DNA of 64,000 bases, from positions 5,209,501 to 5,273,500 of the forward strand of contig NZ_CP069338.1 in assembly GCF_016859125.1 (NCBI RefSeq). Direction: 5' to 3'. Position numbers and translations under genes: made by a program. This stretch comes from Archangium violaceum (lineage in GTDB: Bacteria; Myxococcota; Myxococcia; Myxococcales; Myxococcaceae). Under the pieces are notes generated by a model. The model saw only the letters and a program-made list of their open reading frames with translations, was not told the origin of the DNA and ran no database searches. Shown piece by piece: positions 18,016 through 28,064 of the stretch (its first letter is position 1; each line of letters begins with the position of its first letter).

Positions 18016-19210
18016 TTGACGAGCGGGAGCGTGTCCGCCACGGGAGCTGATCAGTACGTGGAGGTCCGCTTCACCAGCGCCGCCGGGAGCCTGGCTCCGG
18101 GCGAGACGAGCGTGCCCATCGAGCTGGGCATCACGTTCGGCGCCTCCGTCAATGAGACGGATGACTACTCGTACGGCAACCAGACCACGTTCGCCAACTG
18201 GAGCAAGATCACCGTGCACGACGCGGGCTCGGCGCCCCTGAGTGGCCTGCGCGGCGGCACGCCTCCCAGCGCGAGTGGCGGTGGTGACGGCGGTGGCGGT
18301 GGCGGTGACGGGGGGCACGATGTCGGCTGAGTTCTTCGATGACTTCAGCTACTCGAGCACGGCGGATGCCGGGTTCCAGAGCTGGTGGCAGTTGCGCAGC
18401 TACTCGGGCGGTCCCGGTGTGAGCGGCGCGCAGTGGCTGCCGTCCAACGCCTCGCTGGTGAATGACGGCACCAGCAGCAACCGGCTGCTGCGGCTGCGGG
18501 GGAGCACGAACGGGACCGCGGGCGGCTCGACCCAGGTCGAGGTCCTCTCCAAGGTCCAGAAGTTCCGCTACGGCACCTACGCGTCGCGGTTCAGGTTCAA
18601 CGACACGACGCTGTCCGGCCCGCGCCTCTTCGGCGACAAGTACGTGGAGACCTTCTTCACCATCACCCCCTACAACTCTTCCAACTACTCGGAGCAGGAC
18701 TTCGAGTACCTGCCCAACGGTGGCTGGGGCCAGGGCAATACCAGCACCATGTTCCTGACCTCGTGGGACAGGAACAAGGGGTCCAGGTCGAACCAGGTCT
18801 CCACGAGCCATGACGGGTGGCACACGCTCGTACTGCATGTGTCCCCCTCGGGGAGCGTCTACTTCATCGACGGCGTGCAGCGGGCGTCCCACGGCCCCGA
18901 GTACGCCCCGACGATCGGCCAGTACATCGCCTACCAGCTGTGGTTCATCGAGCTGGACACGAGCAACAACACCTCGCGTACGTACTACGAGGATGCGGAC
19001 TGGGTGTACTTCGCCAAGGACGTGCTCCTGTCGCCCAACCAGGTGGAGGCACCAGGGGTGTACGCCGCGCCAATCTCCCGCATCCCCACAGGGGTCTCCA
19101 GATACGTGGCCACCGGCCCGTCGGTGGGCGCGCCGCGCAGGTCGAGCGCGAACAGGGGCAGGCCGGTGCGGGCGAGGGTCGCATCCGCCCGGTACGCCGG
19201 GTCCACCTGA
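18016..19210 (+). pseudogene. Broken CBM3-GH16 beta-glucanase gene
   Basis: Frame 1 (18016-18330) encodes the second half of a CBM3-type cellulose-binding domain ('TGADQYVEVRFTSAAGSLAP', 'YSYGNQTTFANWSKITVHD') followed by a Gly-rich linker. Its signal peptide and N-terminal half are missing, and a stop lies at 17980. The GH16 domain continues in another frame after a run of six G at about 18311-18316: 'MSAEFFDDFSYSS' to the E-x-D-x-x-E catalytic motif 'SEQDFEYLPN' and 'LWFIELDTSNNTSRTYYEDADW'. Homology ends near 19050, where the DNA becomes the antisense of an erythromycin-esterase gene. Removing one G would restore the linker-domain fusion. Three lesions (5' loss, frameshift, 3' loss) make this a relic. 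Confidence 0.75.
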
Positions 19211-19668
19211 GCCAGGTAGTCGAGCATCGCCCGTGCCGGTCCGACGGAGAGTGTCGCGTCCATGCCGTAGAAGCGCAGCTTGCGCGGGTGGGCGGGGTCG
19301 GCGTTGTAGGCGCGCATCCACTGGATGAGCGCGAGCACCTCCTCCGTGTTCCAGGGCCAGAGCTGCAAGCCGGCGAGCAGTCGCGCGGGAGCTCCCTCCC
19401 CGGTGAGCACGTAGTGGTCCACCGCGGCCGACGCGGTGAAGTTCGCCTCGAGGACGAAGGCGGTGAAGCCCAGCTCGGAGACGAGGAACTCGAACATCCG
19501 GTGCTTGAGCTGGAAGAACTCGCGCGTGCCGTGGGTGGACTCGCCCAGGCCGACGACTCGTACCTGGGCGAGCACGGGCACCAGCGGCGCGAGGTCGGAG
19601 AACCCGTGCCCCGTCTCCACGGTGGTGGTGGGGATGGTCGCTCCTGGAGAAAAGATTGAGCCTCCCAC
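18985..19668 (-). pseudogene. Truncated erythromycin-esterase-family gene
   Basis: The 227-residue frame begins like the family ('VVGLGESTHGTREFFQLKHR', 'MFEFLVSELGFTAFVLEAN', 'WNTEEVLALIQWMRAYN'). It then jumps from about residue 165 straight to the family's C-terminal 'FALDLRGAPTDGPVATYLE' and 'GMREIGAAY' region, so about 200 internal residues are missing. The final ~20 residues are antisense to the GH16 remnant. Family members hydrolyse macrolide lactones or related esters using conserved His/Glu residues; the segment left is unlikely to be active. It overlaps the GH16 remnant tail to tail, which points to a deletion/recombination joint near 19050. Confidence 0.65.
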
Positions 19669-19715
19669 GCATACCGGCCGGGCCTGACGAGGTCAGGCCC
19701 GGGCCGGGGTTCGTC

Positions 19716-20762
19716 TCAGCGCGTGCGGCGAGCGCGTGCGTGGGCCGGTACCGCCTTGCGCCGGCCGAGCAGGGCGGCCAGGGTCAGCGCGGCGGCGACG
19801 AGCAGGGGGGTCCCTCCGGTCGAGGAGGCACCGCAGCTCGCGGCCTGCATCCCGGCCCCGAGCGATGCGTCACCGGGGATGACGCCGTCCGTACCCGGAG
19901 AGGAATCACCGGGCTCCGAGGGCGCCTGGACGACGGTCCCGGGCTGCCCATCGGTGGAGTCGTCCGGGGGAGAGGAGACATCACCGGGGTCGGAGCCGGG
20001 CTCGGAATCAGGGGTCTCGGGGGCCGGGGTCTCCGGCGTCGGCGTGGCGACGACGGGGGGAATCACGTCGTCCTTGCTGGTGGCCTGGATGAAGCCGTCG
20101 TGGAAGACCACGCCTTCCTGGGAGATGGACTCATCGCGGTAGAGGCCGATCTTCAGGTAGTTGCGCTGGCCCGAGTACTGCGTGGCCACCTTCATCTTCG
20201 GCAGGACGACCTTGCCGTCGTGGTACAGCTCGACGAAGCCGACCTTCGGGTCCGGAGACCACTTCACGTGCAGGACGAAGTCGTTCCAGTGCTCGCGCCG
20301 CAGGGGCGAGGTCCAGACGATCTTCCCGCTGCTGCCACCCACGCGCAGGCGCAGCTGGTCATCCACCACGTAGAACTCGATCGGCGGCGAGCCTCCGTTA
20401 CCGTCGTGATGCCACTGGGTGAAGAGCGCCCACTTGGACGAGCGGGGGAAGCTGCTCGGGAAGAGGGTGCTCCACTTGTAGAAGTACTCGGAGCCGGGCT
20501 CCTCGCGGCCCAGATAGAGAACCTCGTTGCGGTTGCCGCTGGCGTTGATGGGGTCATCGCCCTTACGGACGGTGACCTTCAGCGCGTAGCGGCCCTCTCG
20601 CACGGGCGAGTTGACCACCAACAGGCGGCTCGAGGAGACACTCTGCTCGCGATCCCACTGCGAGAGATTTCCAGTCTCGAAGTCCCCCTTCCACACGGGG
20701 GAGGCAATGGCCAGGGTAGGCAACAGCAGCGCGAAGGGGGCAAGTCTCAGCAAACGCTTCAA
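19716..20762 (-). CDS. Heparin-lyase-like polysaccharide lyase with MYXO-CTERM anchor
   Basis: The product is 348 aa: signal peptide (1-20), a jelly-roll polysaccharide-lyase domain (about 22-228), a Pro/Thr/Glu/Asp linker (about 235-300) and a MYXO-CTERM tail (about 308-348) made of a Cys-containing motif, a hydrophobic helix and an Arg-rich end. Motifs such as 'ALKVTVRKGDDP', 'WALFTQWHHDG' and 'HWNDFVLHVKW' fit the heparin lyase I-like family, acting by beta-elimination on uronate-containing polysaccharides. The start is TTG with AAGGA 7 nt ahead. The tail implies myxosortase processing and surface display, a diagnostic trait of the lineage. Substrate is not predictable. Confidence 0.8.
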   Translation of the reverse strand: MKRLLRLAPFALLLPTLAIASPVWKGDFETGNLSQWDREQSVSSSRLLVVNSPVREGRYALKVTVRKGDDPINASGNRNEVLYLGREEPGSEYFYKWSTLFPSSFPRSSKWALFTQWHHDGNGGSPPIEFYVVDDQLRLRVGGSSGKIVWTSPLRREHWNDFVLHVKWSPDPKVGFVELYHDGKVVLPKMKVATQYSGQRNYLKIGLYRDESISQEGVVFHDGFIQATSKDDVIPPVVATPTPETPAPETPDSEPGSDPGDVSSPPDDSTDGQPGTVVQAPSEPGDSSPGTDGVIPGDASLGAGMQAASCGASSTGGTPLLVAAALTLAALLGRRKAVPAHARARRTR

Positions 20763-20944
20763 TCTCGGTCCTTTCGTTCCGTTTGGGACCCCTCGGACAA
20801 ACGGCTCCCCCTCCCACTTCCCGAGGTGCTTCCCTGTCAGCCCTCCTCGAAGCGGTGGCTCGTCATCTTGCTTGCCCTGTGTCTGGGTAGACGAGGGCCT
20901 CGTGGCAGGCGCGCCCCGCGAGTGGGCACGAGTCCCCCGGTATT

Positions 20945-21796
20945 TCAGGCGCTTAGGGCCGTGGCGTGATGGCGGAGGTGGTCGGCCATGAAGGTCGAGA
21001 CGAAGTAGTAGCCGTGGTCGTATCCGTCCTGGAAACGGAGTGTCAGGGGCTGCCCTGATTGCTCGCAGGACTCACGGAGGAGCTCGGGTTTGAGCTGCTC
21101 CACGAGGAACTTGTCGCTCGTGCCCTGGTCCACGAGCAGGGGCGGGAGTCGCGCGCCCCCGGAGCGCAGCAGCTCGGTGGTGTCCCACCCGCGCCAGGCC
21201 TCGGTATCGGGCCCGAAGTAGGTGCCGAAGGCCTTCTGTCCCCACGGGCAGCGCATGGGGGCCGAGATGGGCGCGAACGCGGAGACGGAGCGATAGCGGC
21301 CCGGCTGGCGCAGGGCGCAGACGAGGGCGCCGTGCCCACCCATGGAGTGGCCGAAGATGCCCTCGCGATCCATGCGAGCGGGGAAGCTCCTGCCCACGAG
21401 CTCGGGCAGCTCCCGGGTGACGTAGCTGAACATGTGGAAGCGCGAGGCCCAGGGCCGCGCGGTGGCATCCACATAGAAGCCAGCGGCGGTGCCCACCTCC
21501 CAGTCCACGTCCTCCTTCTCGATGCCGGTGTTGCGCGGGCTGGTGTCGGGGACGACGAGCATCAGCCCCAGCTCGGCGGCGAGCCGCTGCGCACCGGCCT
21601 TGATGAGGAAGGTCTCCTCGGTGCAGGTGAGCCCCGAGAGGTAATACAGGACGGGCACCTTGCCCGCCCGGGCCTGGGGCGGCAGGTAGACGGCGAAGCG
21701 CATCTCGCCGCCACACACCTCCGAGTCATGGCGGTAGTAGGCGACGGTGCCTCCGAAGCAGCGGTGCTCGGAGGCGAGCCGGAGGTCCGCTCCCAT
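20945..21796 (-). CDS. frmB: S-formylglutathione hydrolase
   Basis: The product is 283 aa, the usual family length. It hydrolyses S-formylglutathione to formate and glutathione, the second step of glutathione-dependent formaldehyde detoxification in the cytoplasm. Visible: 'YLSGLTCTEETFLIKAGAQR', the nucleophile Ser151 in GHSMGGHGA, and the catalytic His in 'QDGYDHGYYFVSTF'. The ATG overlaps the stop of the dehydrogenase gene by one base (TGATG), so translation is coupled. The frame is open far upstream, but only the overlapping ATG gives the family N-terminus. Confidence 0.93.
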   Translation of the reverse strand: MGADLRLASEHRCFGGTVAYYRHDSEVCGGEMRFAVYLPPQARAGKVPVLYYLSGLTCTEETFLIKAGAQRLAAELGLMLVVPDTSPRNTGIEKEDVDWEVGTAAGFYVDATARPWASRFHMFSYVTRELPELVGRSFPARMDREGIFGHSMGGHGALVCALRQPGRYRSVSAFAPISAPMRCPWGQKAFGTYFGPDTEAWRGWDTTELLRSGGARLPPLLVDQGTSDKFLVEQLKPELLRESCEQSGQPLTLRFQDGYDHGYYFVSTFMADHLRHHATALSA

Positions 21797-22908
21797 CACG
21801 CGTACCTCACCACGGCGCGGATGGACTCGCCCCGGTGCATCAGGTCGAAGCCCTCGTTGATGCGCTCGAGCGGCAGCGTATGGGTGATGAGCGGGTCGAT
21901 CTGGATCTTCCCGTCCATGTACCAGTCGACGATGCGGGGCACGTCGGTGCGGCCCCGGGCGCCGCCGAAGGCACTGCCCTTCCACACGCGCCCGGTGACG
22001 AGCTGGAAGGGGCGGGTGCTGATCTCCTGTCCGGCCGCGGCCACGCCGATGATGATGCTCTCGCCCCAGCCGCGGTGGCAGCACTCGAGCGCCTGCCGCA
22101 TGGTCTGCACGTTGCCGATGCACTCGAAGCTGTAGTCGGCGCCGCCGCCGGTGAGGTTGACGAGGTAGGGCACCAGGTCCGCGCCCACCTCGGTCGGGTT
22201 GACGAAGTGGGTGAGGCCGAACTTCTCGGCCATGGCGCGCCGGGCGGGGTTGAGGTCCACGCCGACGATCTGATCCGCGCCCACCATGCGGCAGGCCTGC
22301 ACCACGTTGAGTCCGATGCCGCCCAGTCCGAAGACGACCACGCGGGCGCCCGCCTCCACCCTGGCGGTATAGATGACGGCGCCAATGCCCGTGGTCACCC
22401 CGCAGCCGATGTAGCAGACCTTGTCGAAGGGCGCGTCCTCGCGAATCTTCGCCACGGCGATCTCCGGGAGCACCGTGTGGCTCGCGAAGGTGGACGTCCC
22501 CATGTAGTGGTGGATGGGCTCCTTGCCGAGCCGGAAGCGGCTGGTGCCATCGGGCATGAGGCCCTTGCCCTGGGTGGCGCGGATGGCGGTGCAGAGGTTC
22601 GTCTTGCGCGACAGGCAGGATTTACATTGGCGGCACTCGGGGGTGTAGAGCGGGATGACGTGGTCGCCCTTCTTCACCGAGGTGACACCGGGGCCTATGT
22701 CCACCACCACACCCGCGCCCTCGTGGCCGAGGATGCTGGGGAAGATGCCCTCGGGGTCCTTGCCCGACATGGTGTACGCGTCGGTGTGGCAGATGCCCGT
22801 GGCCTTCAGCTCGACGAGCACTTCGCCGGCCTTGGGTCCTTCGAGCTGTACCGTTTCGATGCGCAGGGGCTTGCCGGGTTCGAACGCCACGGCGGCTTGG
22901 ATGTCCAT
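21796..22908 (-). CDS. frmA: S-(hydroxymethyl)glutathione dehydrogenase (class III alcohol dehydrogenase)
   Basis: The product is 370 aa. It oxidises S-hydroxymethylglutathione (from formaldehyde) to S-formylglutathione with NAD. Catalytic zinc ligands are C40 (ATGICHTD) and H62/E63 (GHEGAG); the structural zinc cysteines are C92, C95, C98 and C106. The Rossmann motif is 'VFGLGGIGLNVVQACRM', and 'CGVTTGIGAV' is class III typical. ATG 22908 has GGAGGA 7 nt upstream. It is the first gene of a two-gene operon with frmB. No FrmR-type repressor gene is adjacent. Confidence 0.95.
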   Translation of the reverse strand: MDIQAAVAFEPGKPLRIETVQLEGPKAGEVLVELKATGICHTDAYTMSGKDPEGIFPSILGHEGAGVVVDIGPGVTSVKKGDHVIPLYTPECRQCKSCLSRKTNLCTAIRATQGKGLMPDGTSRFRLGKEPIHHYMGTSTFASHTVLPEIAVAKIREDAPFDKVCYIGCGVTTGIGAVIYTARVEAGARVVVFGLGGIGLNVVQACRMVGADQIVGVDLNPARRAMAEKFGLTHFVNPTEVGADLVPYLVNLTGGGADYSFECIGNVQTMRQALECCHRGWGESIIIGVAAAGQEISTRPFQLVTGRVWKGSAFGGARGRTDVPRIVDWYMDGKIQIDPLITHTLPLERINEGFDLMHRGESIRAVVRYA

Positions 22909-23067
22909 GCTCGTGTCCTCCGGTTGCGGGATGTAGCGAGGCGCAGCGGAGGGTAGCGGGCACGTGGGGAGCCGGGGGGCTTCACCGGCCGAAGAATTGC
23001 GCTTCCCGACAGTCGCGGTAACACATCGTCGGATGTACGGGTCATCGAGGAGCATCGGACGAGACGC

Positions 23068-23860
23068 ATGAGATGCGTGGCCAACAGAGCGCGAGCGGTC
23101 GTGCGGCCCGGCGGGACGAGTGTCCTGCTGGTGTCGCTGCTGCTCGCCCTGATGGCATCCGGGTGTACCCGCTTCGACGATTCCATTGATTCCCTCATCC
23201 TCCGATTGGAGGAGATGGAACGACAGGGCACGGCACCCCAGCACCTCGCCTCGGTGGGGGAGCCGGAGCCCATGCAGCCGAGCGCCGCCCGGATACGGGG
23301 GATGCTCATCGCGGGCCTCGCGGTCAGCCGCGCGGATGGCCCGCCCATGCCAGTGGGTACCGAGCTCCGACGGTACCCCCCGGGCCAGGAGGCACAGCCT
23401 CCGAGGCTGGCCCGGAGAGCCGAGCACCCGCAGGTGAAGAAGGTGCTCGCACCCGGTGTCGGGTCCGCCATGGCGCGGACACGGGTGAGCGCGCCCGGGG
23501 GAAGGGCGCGGAGATTGGCCACCGGTGAGGCACCGGAGGAGGCCATCCGTCAGGCAGTTGTCGTCGTCGGAGCACCGCGGCAGGAGGCCCGAGCCGGCCG
23601 CGGTCGCGTAGGGGTGCCGGGGGTCGTACGAGGGAGGTGGATCCACGCCACCGAGCCCTCGGACCTCGAGAGCCCGTTGCCGGGCGGCACCACGCTGTGG
23701 GCAGGAGGTGTTCTGCCAGACACTCCGCATTCGCGGCGGGGCCCCGAGCCCTCGTGGACACTTGAAGCCGCGAAGCCCCATCCCCAACTCCTTGCGCACC
23801 TCGAAGTCGCCCGAGCACCTGACGGAGCGGCGGGCGTGGAGAGGCGGAGGAGGCGCTCAC
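23068..23860 (+). other. Ambiguous region, possible lipoprotein-like leader
   Basis: A frame from ATG 23068 starts with a plausible lipoprotein signal (LLLALMASGC) and reads 'TRFDDSIDSLILRLEEMERQ' before becoming Arg/Pro/Gly-rich, low-information sequence that runs into the next gene in the wrong frame. No good ribosome site is present (GAGGAG is 19 nt away). The reverse strand has only Arg/Pro-rich frames. It may be a decayed lipoprotein gene; nothing else is recognised between frmA and 23861. Confidence 0.3.
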
Positions 23861-24865
23861 ATGAAGCGGGGAGTCGTGAATCGGGCCACCAGGAGTTGTG
23901 TGCTCGCGGGAGCTGTGTTGCTTCCAGCGGCGGCCTGGGCGGGAAACCACAACCTGTCGTACCCGGTGGTGCTCCCGGAAGGAGCTGGCCTGTCGTTGCG
24001 TACGGGCCTGACGGTCCCCCGCCTCGAGGGCAAATGGTGGTACGGCTGGATGGAGGGACAGGAGCCGGTGGCGTGCGCCCCGAGCACCTGTACGCCTCCG
24101 CCCGGCGTGGACGTGTGGCGCGTGTACCCCCAGGACGAGGGGGGACGCTGGCAGGCGGGCGTCTTGAATGGGACGCCGGGCGCCACCGTGGGCGTGTCCG
24201 AGGTGGACTGGCGCGATGGGCTCGAGAACACCACGTGGAGCACCGCGTCCGCCATTCGCGTGGAGACCACGCTGTACACCGCGCTCGACGAGCCCTTGCC
24301 GGCCTACGAGATGCAGCACCTCCATGGCCAGGGTGTCCGGGAGATGCGGGGCGTGGTGGCGTCGAACACGGAGCCGGCCATTGCCTCGCGGACCGAGAGC
24401 GGGGACGCCACGGTCATCACACCGTGCGCGCGGTTGACCATCCAGAAGCTGGAGTCTTCAGCCAGCGCGCGACGGCCGCAGCCGGAGCGTTTCCATTGGA
24501 ACGCGGCCGCGGGCGAGTGGACTGGCGCCGCGCATACGCTCGTCAACAGCGCGGTATGGGAGAAGGGTGACCGGGGCCGGAGCGGTGGCCTGGCGGCGGT
24601 GGTGGACGTGAGCGGCAAGGCACTCTTCCGGTACGACTGGGAGCTGTGGCGTGCGGCGCTGCCCATGCACGTGAGTGCGGCGGGGTGGTACCGCCTGACG
24701 TTCAGCCTGGATGGGAGCGCCGCGGGCGGCAAGCGCTGCGGCGGGTACGCGCTCAACACCTCCATCGCGGAAGCGGAGGTCGAGGTGGGCGAGCAGTACC
24801 CGTCCGTGGTGGACGCGGTGTGGAACCTGTCCTACGTGGACATCTACGTGCGCCAGAAGGACTGA
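23861..24865 (+). CDS. Secreted protein of unknown function
   Basis: The product is 334 aa with a clear Sec signal peptide (about 1-27, ending AAAWA) and GGAGGA upstream of ATG 23861. The mature part begins 'GNHNLSYPVVLPEGAGLSLR' and looks all-beta, with a Cys pair (CAPSTC) near residue 72 and further cysteines near 188 and 291. Near its end it repeats the phrase 'WNLSYVDIYVRQKD'. I recognise no enzyme motif. It is followed by a pseudogene, with no operon partner. Confidence 0.65.
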   Translation: MKRGVVNRATRSCVLAGAVLLPAAAWAGNHNLSYPVVLPEGAGLSLRTGLTVPRLEGKWWYGWMEGQEPVACAPSTCTPPPGVDVWRVYPQDEGGRWQAGVLNGTPGATVGVSEVDWRDGLENTTWSTASAIRVETTLYTALDEPLPAYEMQHLHGQGVREMRGVVASNTEPAIASRTESGDATVITPCARLTIQKLESSASARRPQPERFHWNAAAGEWTGAAHTLVNSAVWEKGDRGRSGGLAAVVDVSGKALFRYDWELWRAALPMHVSAAGWYRLTFSLDGSAAGGKRCGGYALNTSIAEAEVEVGEQYPSVVDAVWNLSYVDIYVRQKD

Positions 24866-24994
24866 CACCACCACCTCCCTCTCCCCGTCGCCCTCCGGCC
24901 TCGCTCTTCGCTGACCTGTCCGACTTTCGGACAAGTTGCTGAAGAGCCGGCCCGGAGGGGCCTGTTCGAACCGTTGGAGAGGGGCATACGAGAG

Positions 24995-25940
24995 ATGGAA
25001 CAGCAAGAGACATCGCCGCAGAGAGCGATGGTACAGATGGTCACTGCCTTCTGGTTGCCGCTGGCGATCCACACGGCGGCGAAATGGCGTGTCCCCGACT
25101 GTTTGAAGGACGGTCCGAAAACGACGGCCGAGTTGGCCCGCGACGCAGACGCATGAGGACTCCCTGCGCCAGCTGCTGCGTGCGCTGTCGAGCGTTGGCG
25201 TATTCGCTGAATCGGAGGACGGGCGCTTCGCGTTGACTCCGCTGTCCCAGACGCTGCGCTCGGATGTGCCGGGCTCGCTTTGGGGCTTCGTGATGATGGT
25301 GGGCTCCGAGTGGTACTGGCGGAGTTGGGGCAGCTCCCCCATGCCGTCAAGACGGGGCAGCCGGGATTCAATCAAGTCCACGGGCAGCCCGCCTTCGAGT
25401 TCCTGTCCAAGCACGCGGAAGACGCGGCGATATTCAACCAGGCGATGACCTCGTTCTCCGCGATGAGCGGCACCGAGGTCGTCTCGGAGCGCTACGACTT
25501 CTCGAAGGTGAAGACAGTCGTCGGCGTCGCGGGCTGCCAGGGTTCATTCCTCGCGCATGTGCTGAACGCGCATTCGCATCTGCGCGGCGTGCTGTTTCGG
25601 CGGCGGCTTCTTCGAGTCGGTGCCGGCGGGTCATGACCTGTACATGATGAAGATGATCATCCATGACTGGGCGGATGAACAGGCGTTGAGGATTCTGGGC
25701 AACTGCCGGCAGGCGATGCGGAATGACGCCAAGCTGCTGCTGAGCGAACAGCTCATGCCGGAGCAGGCGGTGCCGGGTCTGCATACGTTCATCGATTTGA
25801 CGATGCTGGCGCTGCTCGGCAGCAAGACGCGCACCACGAAGGCGTTCCAGACCTTGTTGGCGCAGGCCGGGCTCGAGGTGACGCGGACCATCGACCTGGT
25901 CGGTGGCTTCGCGCTCATCGAGGCGCAACCGAGCGTCTGA
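24995..25940 (+). pseudogene. O-methyltransferase (family 2, acetylserotonin/hydroxyneurosporene type), decayed
   Basis: The dimerisation domain starts at ATG 24995 ('AFWLPLAIHTAAKWRVPDCL') and stops early at 25156. Pieces in other frames continue the family order: 'RQLLRALSSVGVFAESEDGR', 'FEFLSKHAEDAAIFNQAMTS', 'FSKVKTVVGVAGCQGSFLAH', then after about 24 missing codons 'HDLYMMKMIIHDWADEQALR' and 'ALLGSKTRTTKAFQTLLAQAG' to 25940. At least three frame changes plus a deletion of the SAM-binding loop region rule out function. The intact ancestor would methylate a phenolic or other small-molecule hydroxyl. Confidence 0.85.
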
Positions 25941-26048
25941 CTCTCGAGCCAACAAGAAAGGGCGGGGGAGCTGAGTTTTGAACGGATTCCCGCTCCCCAT
26001 CCCTCAGTTTCTTGACGAGCCCTTCGAACGTTCATTATTCGGCGTCCC

Positions 26049-26744
26049 ATGACCCTCTCTTCTTCGACGCTCTCTTCTCGCGTGCTCATGGGGCCGCGCT
26101 TCCTCCTGTTGGCGCTCTCGGTGCTCGCGGCCTGCGGTGACTCCGACCCCGAGCAGCCCAAGCCCACTCCCATCACGGAGGCGCGCAACCGTGACAACGG
26201 CACCCAGGTGACGGTGGAGGGGTACGTCACGGTGCAGCCAGGGGCGTTCTCCTCGGCGCTGGAGAATGAGGGCTTCGCCATCCAGGACAACACCGGTGGC
26301 ATCTACGTGAAGCTGACGGAGAAGCTCGATTTCGGGTTGGGCACGCACGTTCGCGTGAAGGGCACGCTGAAGGACGAGAACAACCTGCGCATCCTCGAGA
26401 GCGAGCTCGGCTCCGTCGAGAAGCTGGACGGCACCCAGCAGGTGGGCGCCAGGGACGTGCGCACCGGCGACGTGGGCGAGTCCACCGAGGGGCTGCTCGT
26501 GCGTGTGAACGCCACGGTGACCCAGGCCGCCAATGACGAGCTGCCCTACGGCTACGAGCTGTATGTCAATGACGGCTCGGGCGAGGTGCAGGTGTACATC
26601 CACGACTCGGCGGGCTTCAACCCGGACACGGTGCGCGCCCTCAAGGTGGGCCAGAAGATCCAGGTGACGGGCCTGTCGGCGCAGTACGAGTCCACCTATG
26701 AGGTGGCGCCCCGGCAGCCCTCGGACCTCGTCGTGGTGCCGTAG
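26049..26744 (+). CDS. Lipoprotein with tandem OB-fold-like domains
   Basis: The product is 231 aa; a start at Met14 (26088) is also possible. The lipobox is VLAAC, leaving a mature lipoprotein. The body contains 'GTQVTVEGYVTVQPGAF', 'FAIQDNTGGIYVKL', 'GTHVRVKGTLKDE' and later 'LYVNDGSGEVQVYIHDSAGF' with 'VGQKIQVTGLSAQY'. This is twice the pattern of the bacterial OB-fold found in secreted nucleic-acid-binding or nuclease-associated proteins. Role unknown; it may bind polymers at the outer membrane. It converges on the thiolase gene with 21 bp between. Confidence 0.7.
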   Translation: MTLSSSTLSSRVLMGPRFLLLALSVLAACGDSDPEQPKPTPITEARNRDNGTQVTVEGYVTVQPGAFSSALENEGFAIQDNTGGIYVKLTEKLDFGLGTHVRVKGTLKDENNLRILESELGSVEKLDGTQQVGARDVRTGDVGESTEGLLVRVNATVTQAANDELPYGYELYVNDGSGEVQVYIHDSAGFNPDTVRALKVGQKIQVTGLSAQYESTYEVAPRQPSDLVVVP

Positions 26745-26765
26745 CGCACGGAGCGGGTGGCGGCG

Positions 26766-27974
26766 CTACACGCGCTCGAGGGCCAGGGCGATGCCCTGGC
26801 CGACACCGATGCACATGGTGGCGAGCGCGCGCCGTCCGCCGCTCTTCTGGAGCTGGTGGACCGCGGTGAGCACGAGACGCGCGCCGCTCATGCCGAGCGG
26901 ATGGCCCAGCGCGATGGCGCCACCCCAGGCGTTGACGTGCTCGGCATCGTCCGGGATTCCGAGCTGCCGCAGGCAGGTCAGGGCCTGACTGGCGAAGGCC
27001 TCGTTGAGCTCGATGACGTCGAAGTCCTTCGGCTCCAACCCCAGCCGCGCGCACAGCTTGCGCGTCGCTGGCACCGGTCCCACGCCCATGATGCGGGGCG
27101 GAACACCCGCCGTGGCCATGCCCAGTACGCGCGCCCGTGGCGTCAGCCCGAACCGCTCGACCGCGGCCTCGGACGCGAGGAGCAGCGCGGCCGCCCCGTC
27201 GTTGATGCCCGACGCGTTGCCGGCGGTCACCGTCCCGTTGTCGCGGAAGAGGGCCTTCAGCTTCGCCAGACCATCCAGGGTGGTGTCCGGGCGCGGGTGC
27301 TCGTCGCGGTCGATCCGCACCGTCTCGCCGCGCTTGCGTCCTGGCACGTCCACCGGGACGATCTCCTCGGCGAAGAAGCCGGCTTGCTGCGCGCGCGCGG
27401 CACGCTGCTGGCTGCGCAGGGCGAAGGCATCCTGGTCGGCGCGCGAGATGCCGAACTCGGCGGCCACGTTCTCCGCCGTCTCGGGCATGCTCTCCACACC
27501 ATACTGGCTCTGGAACACCGGGTTGATGAAGCGCCAACCCAGGGTGGTGTCCTCCAGCGTCTGAGCACGGGAGAACGCCGCATCCGCCTTGCCGAGCACG
27601 AAGGGCGCGCGGCTCATCGATTCCACGCCACCGGCCAGCGCCAGGGAGATTTCGCCGACGCGGATGGCGCGCGCCGCGCTGCCCACCGCCTCCATGCCGG
27701 AGCCGCACAAGCGGTTGAGCGTGACGCCGGGTACCTCGTGCGGCAGGCCAGCCAGGAGCAGGCTCATTCGGGCCACGTTGCGGTTGTCCTCGCCCGCCTG
27801 GTTCGCACAGCCCAGATAGACCTCGTCGATGAGCCGAGGATCGAGCTTGGGATGGCGTGCGAGCAGGACCCTCAGGGGAATGGCGCCGAGGTCATCGGCA
27901 CGCACTCCGGCCAGCACGCCGCCATGGCGGCCCACGGGCGTGCGCACCGCATCACAGATGAACGCTTCGCTCAT
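26766..27974 (-). CDS. Acetyl-CoA acyltransferase (thiolase, PcaF/PaaJ-like)
   Basis: The product is 402 aa. It carries out CoA-dependent thiolytic cleavage of 3-oxoacyl-CoA. Catalytic residues: nucleophile C90 ([10 protein letters not shown]), H358 ([16 protein letters not shown]) and C388 (CIGVGQG). '[16 protein letters not shown]' is typical of the 3-oxoadipyl-CoA thiolase branch, so an aromatic degradation role is possible, but no other beta-ketoadipate gene is nearby. A general fatty acid thiolase remains an alternative. Confidence 0.9.
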   Translation of the reverse strand: MSEAFICDAVRTPVGRHGGVLAGVRADDLGAIPLRVLLARHPKLDPRLIDEVYLGCANQAGEDNRNVARMSLLLAGLPHEVPGVTLNRLCGSGMEAVGSAARAIRVGEISLALAGGVESMSRAPFVLGKADAAFSRAQTLEDTTLGWRFINPVFQSQYGVESMPETAENVAAEFGISRADQDAFALRSQQRAARAQQAGFFAEEIVPVDVPGRKRGETVRIDRDEHPRPDTTLDGLAKLKALFRDNGTVTAGNASGINDGAAALLLASEAAVERFGLTPRARVLGMATAGVPPRIMGVGPVPATRKLCARLGLEPKDFDVIELNEAFASQALTCLRQLGIPDDAEHVNAWGGAIALGHPLGMSGARLVLTAVHQLQKSGGRRALATMCIGVGQGIALALERV

Positions 27975-28064
27975 GATTCATCTCCAACCGGGCCCTTGCC
28001 GGGCCGCCCGGGCGGCAGCACGCCGGCCGCGATCGGATGGCCCGTGGGCAGGAGCTGGCGGGAC

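Noticed and set aside
20945-22123. Longer S-formylglutathione hydrolase starting near 22123
   Set aside because: The extra N-terminus is the frmA gene read in another frame; the TGATG-overlapping ATG at 21796 gives the correct family length.
23068-24570. Full 500-codon frame as one lipoprotein gene
   Set aside because: It overlaps by about 700 bp a better gene (signal peptide, GGAGGA, all-beta product) in another frame; only its first part could be real.
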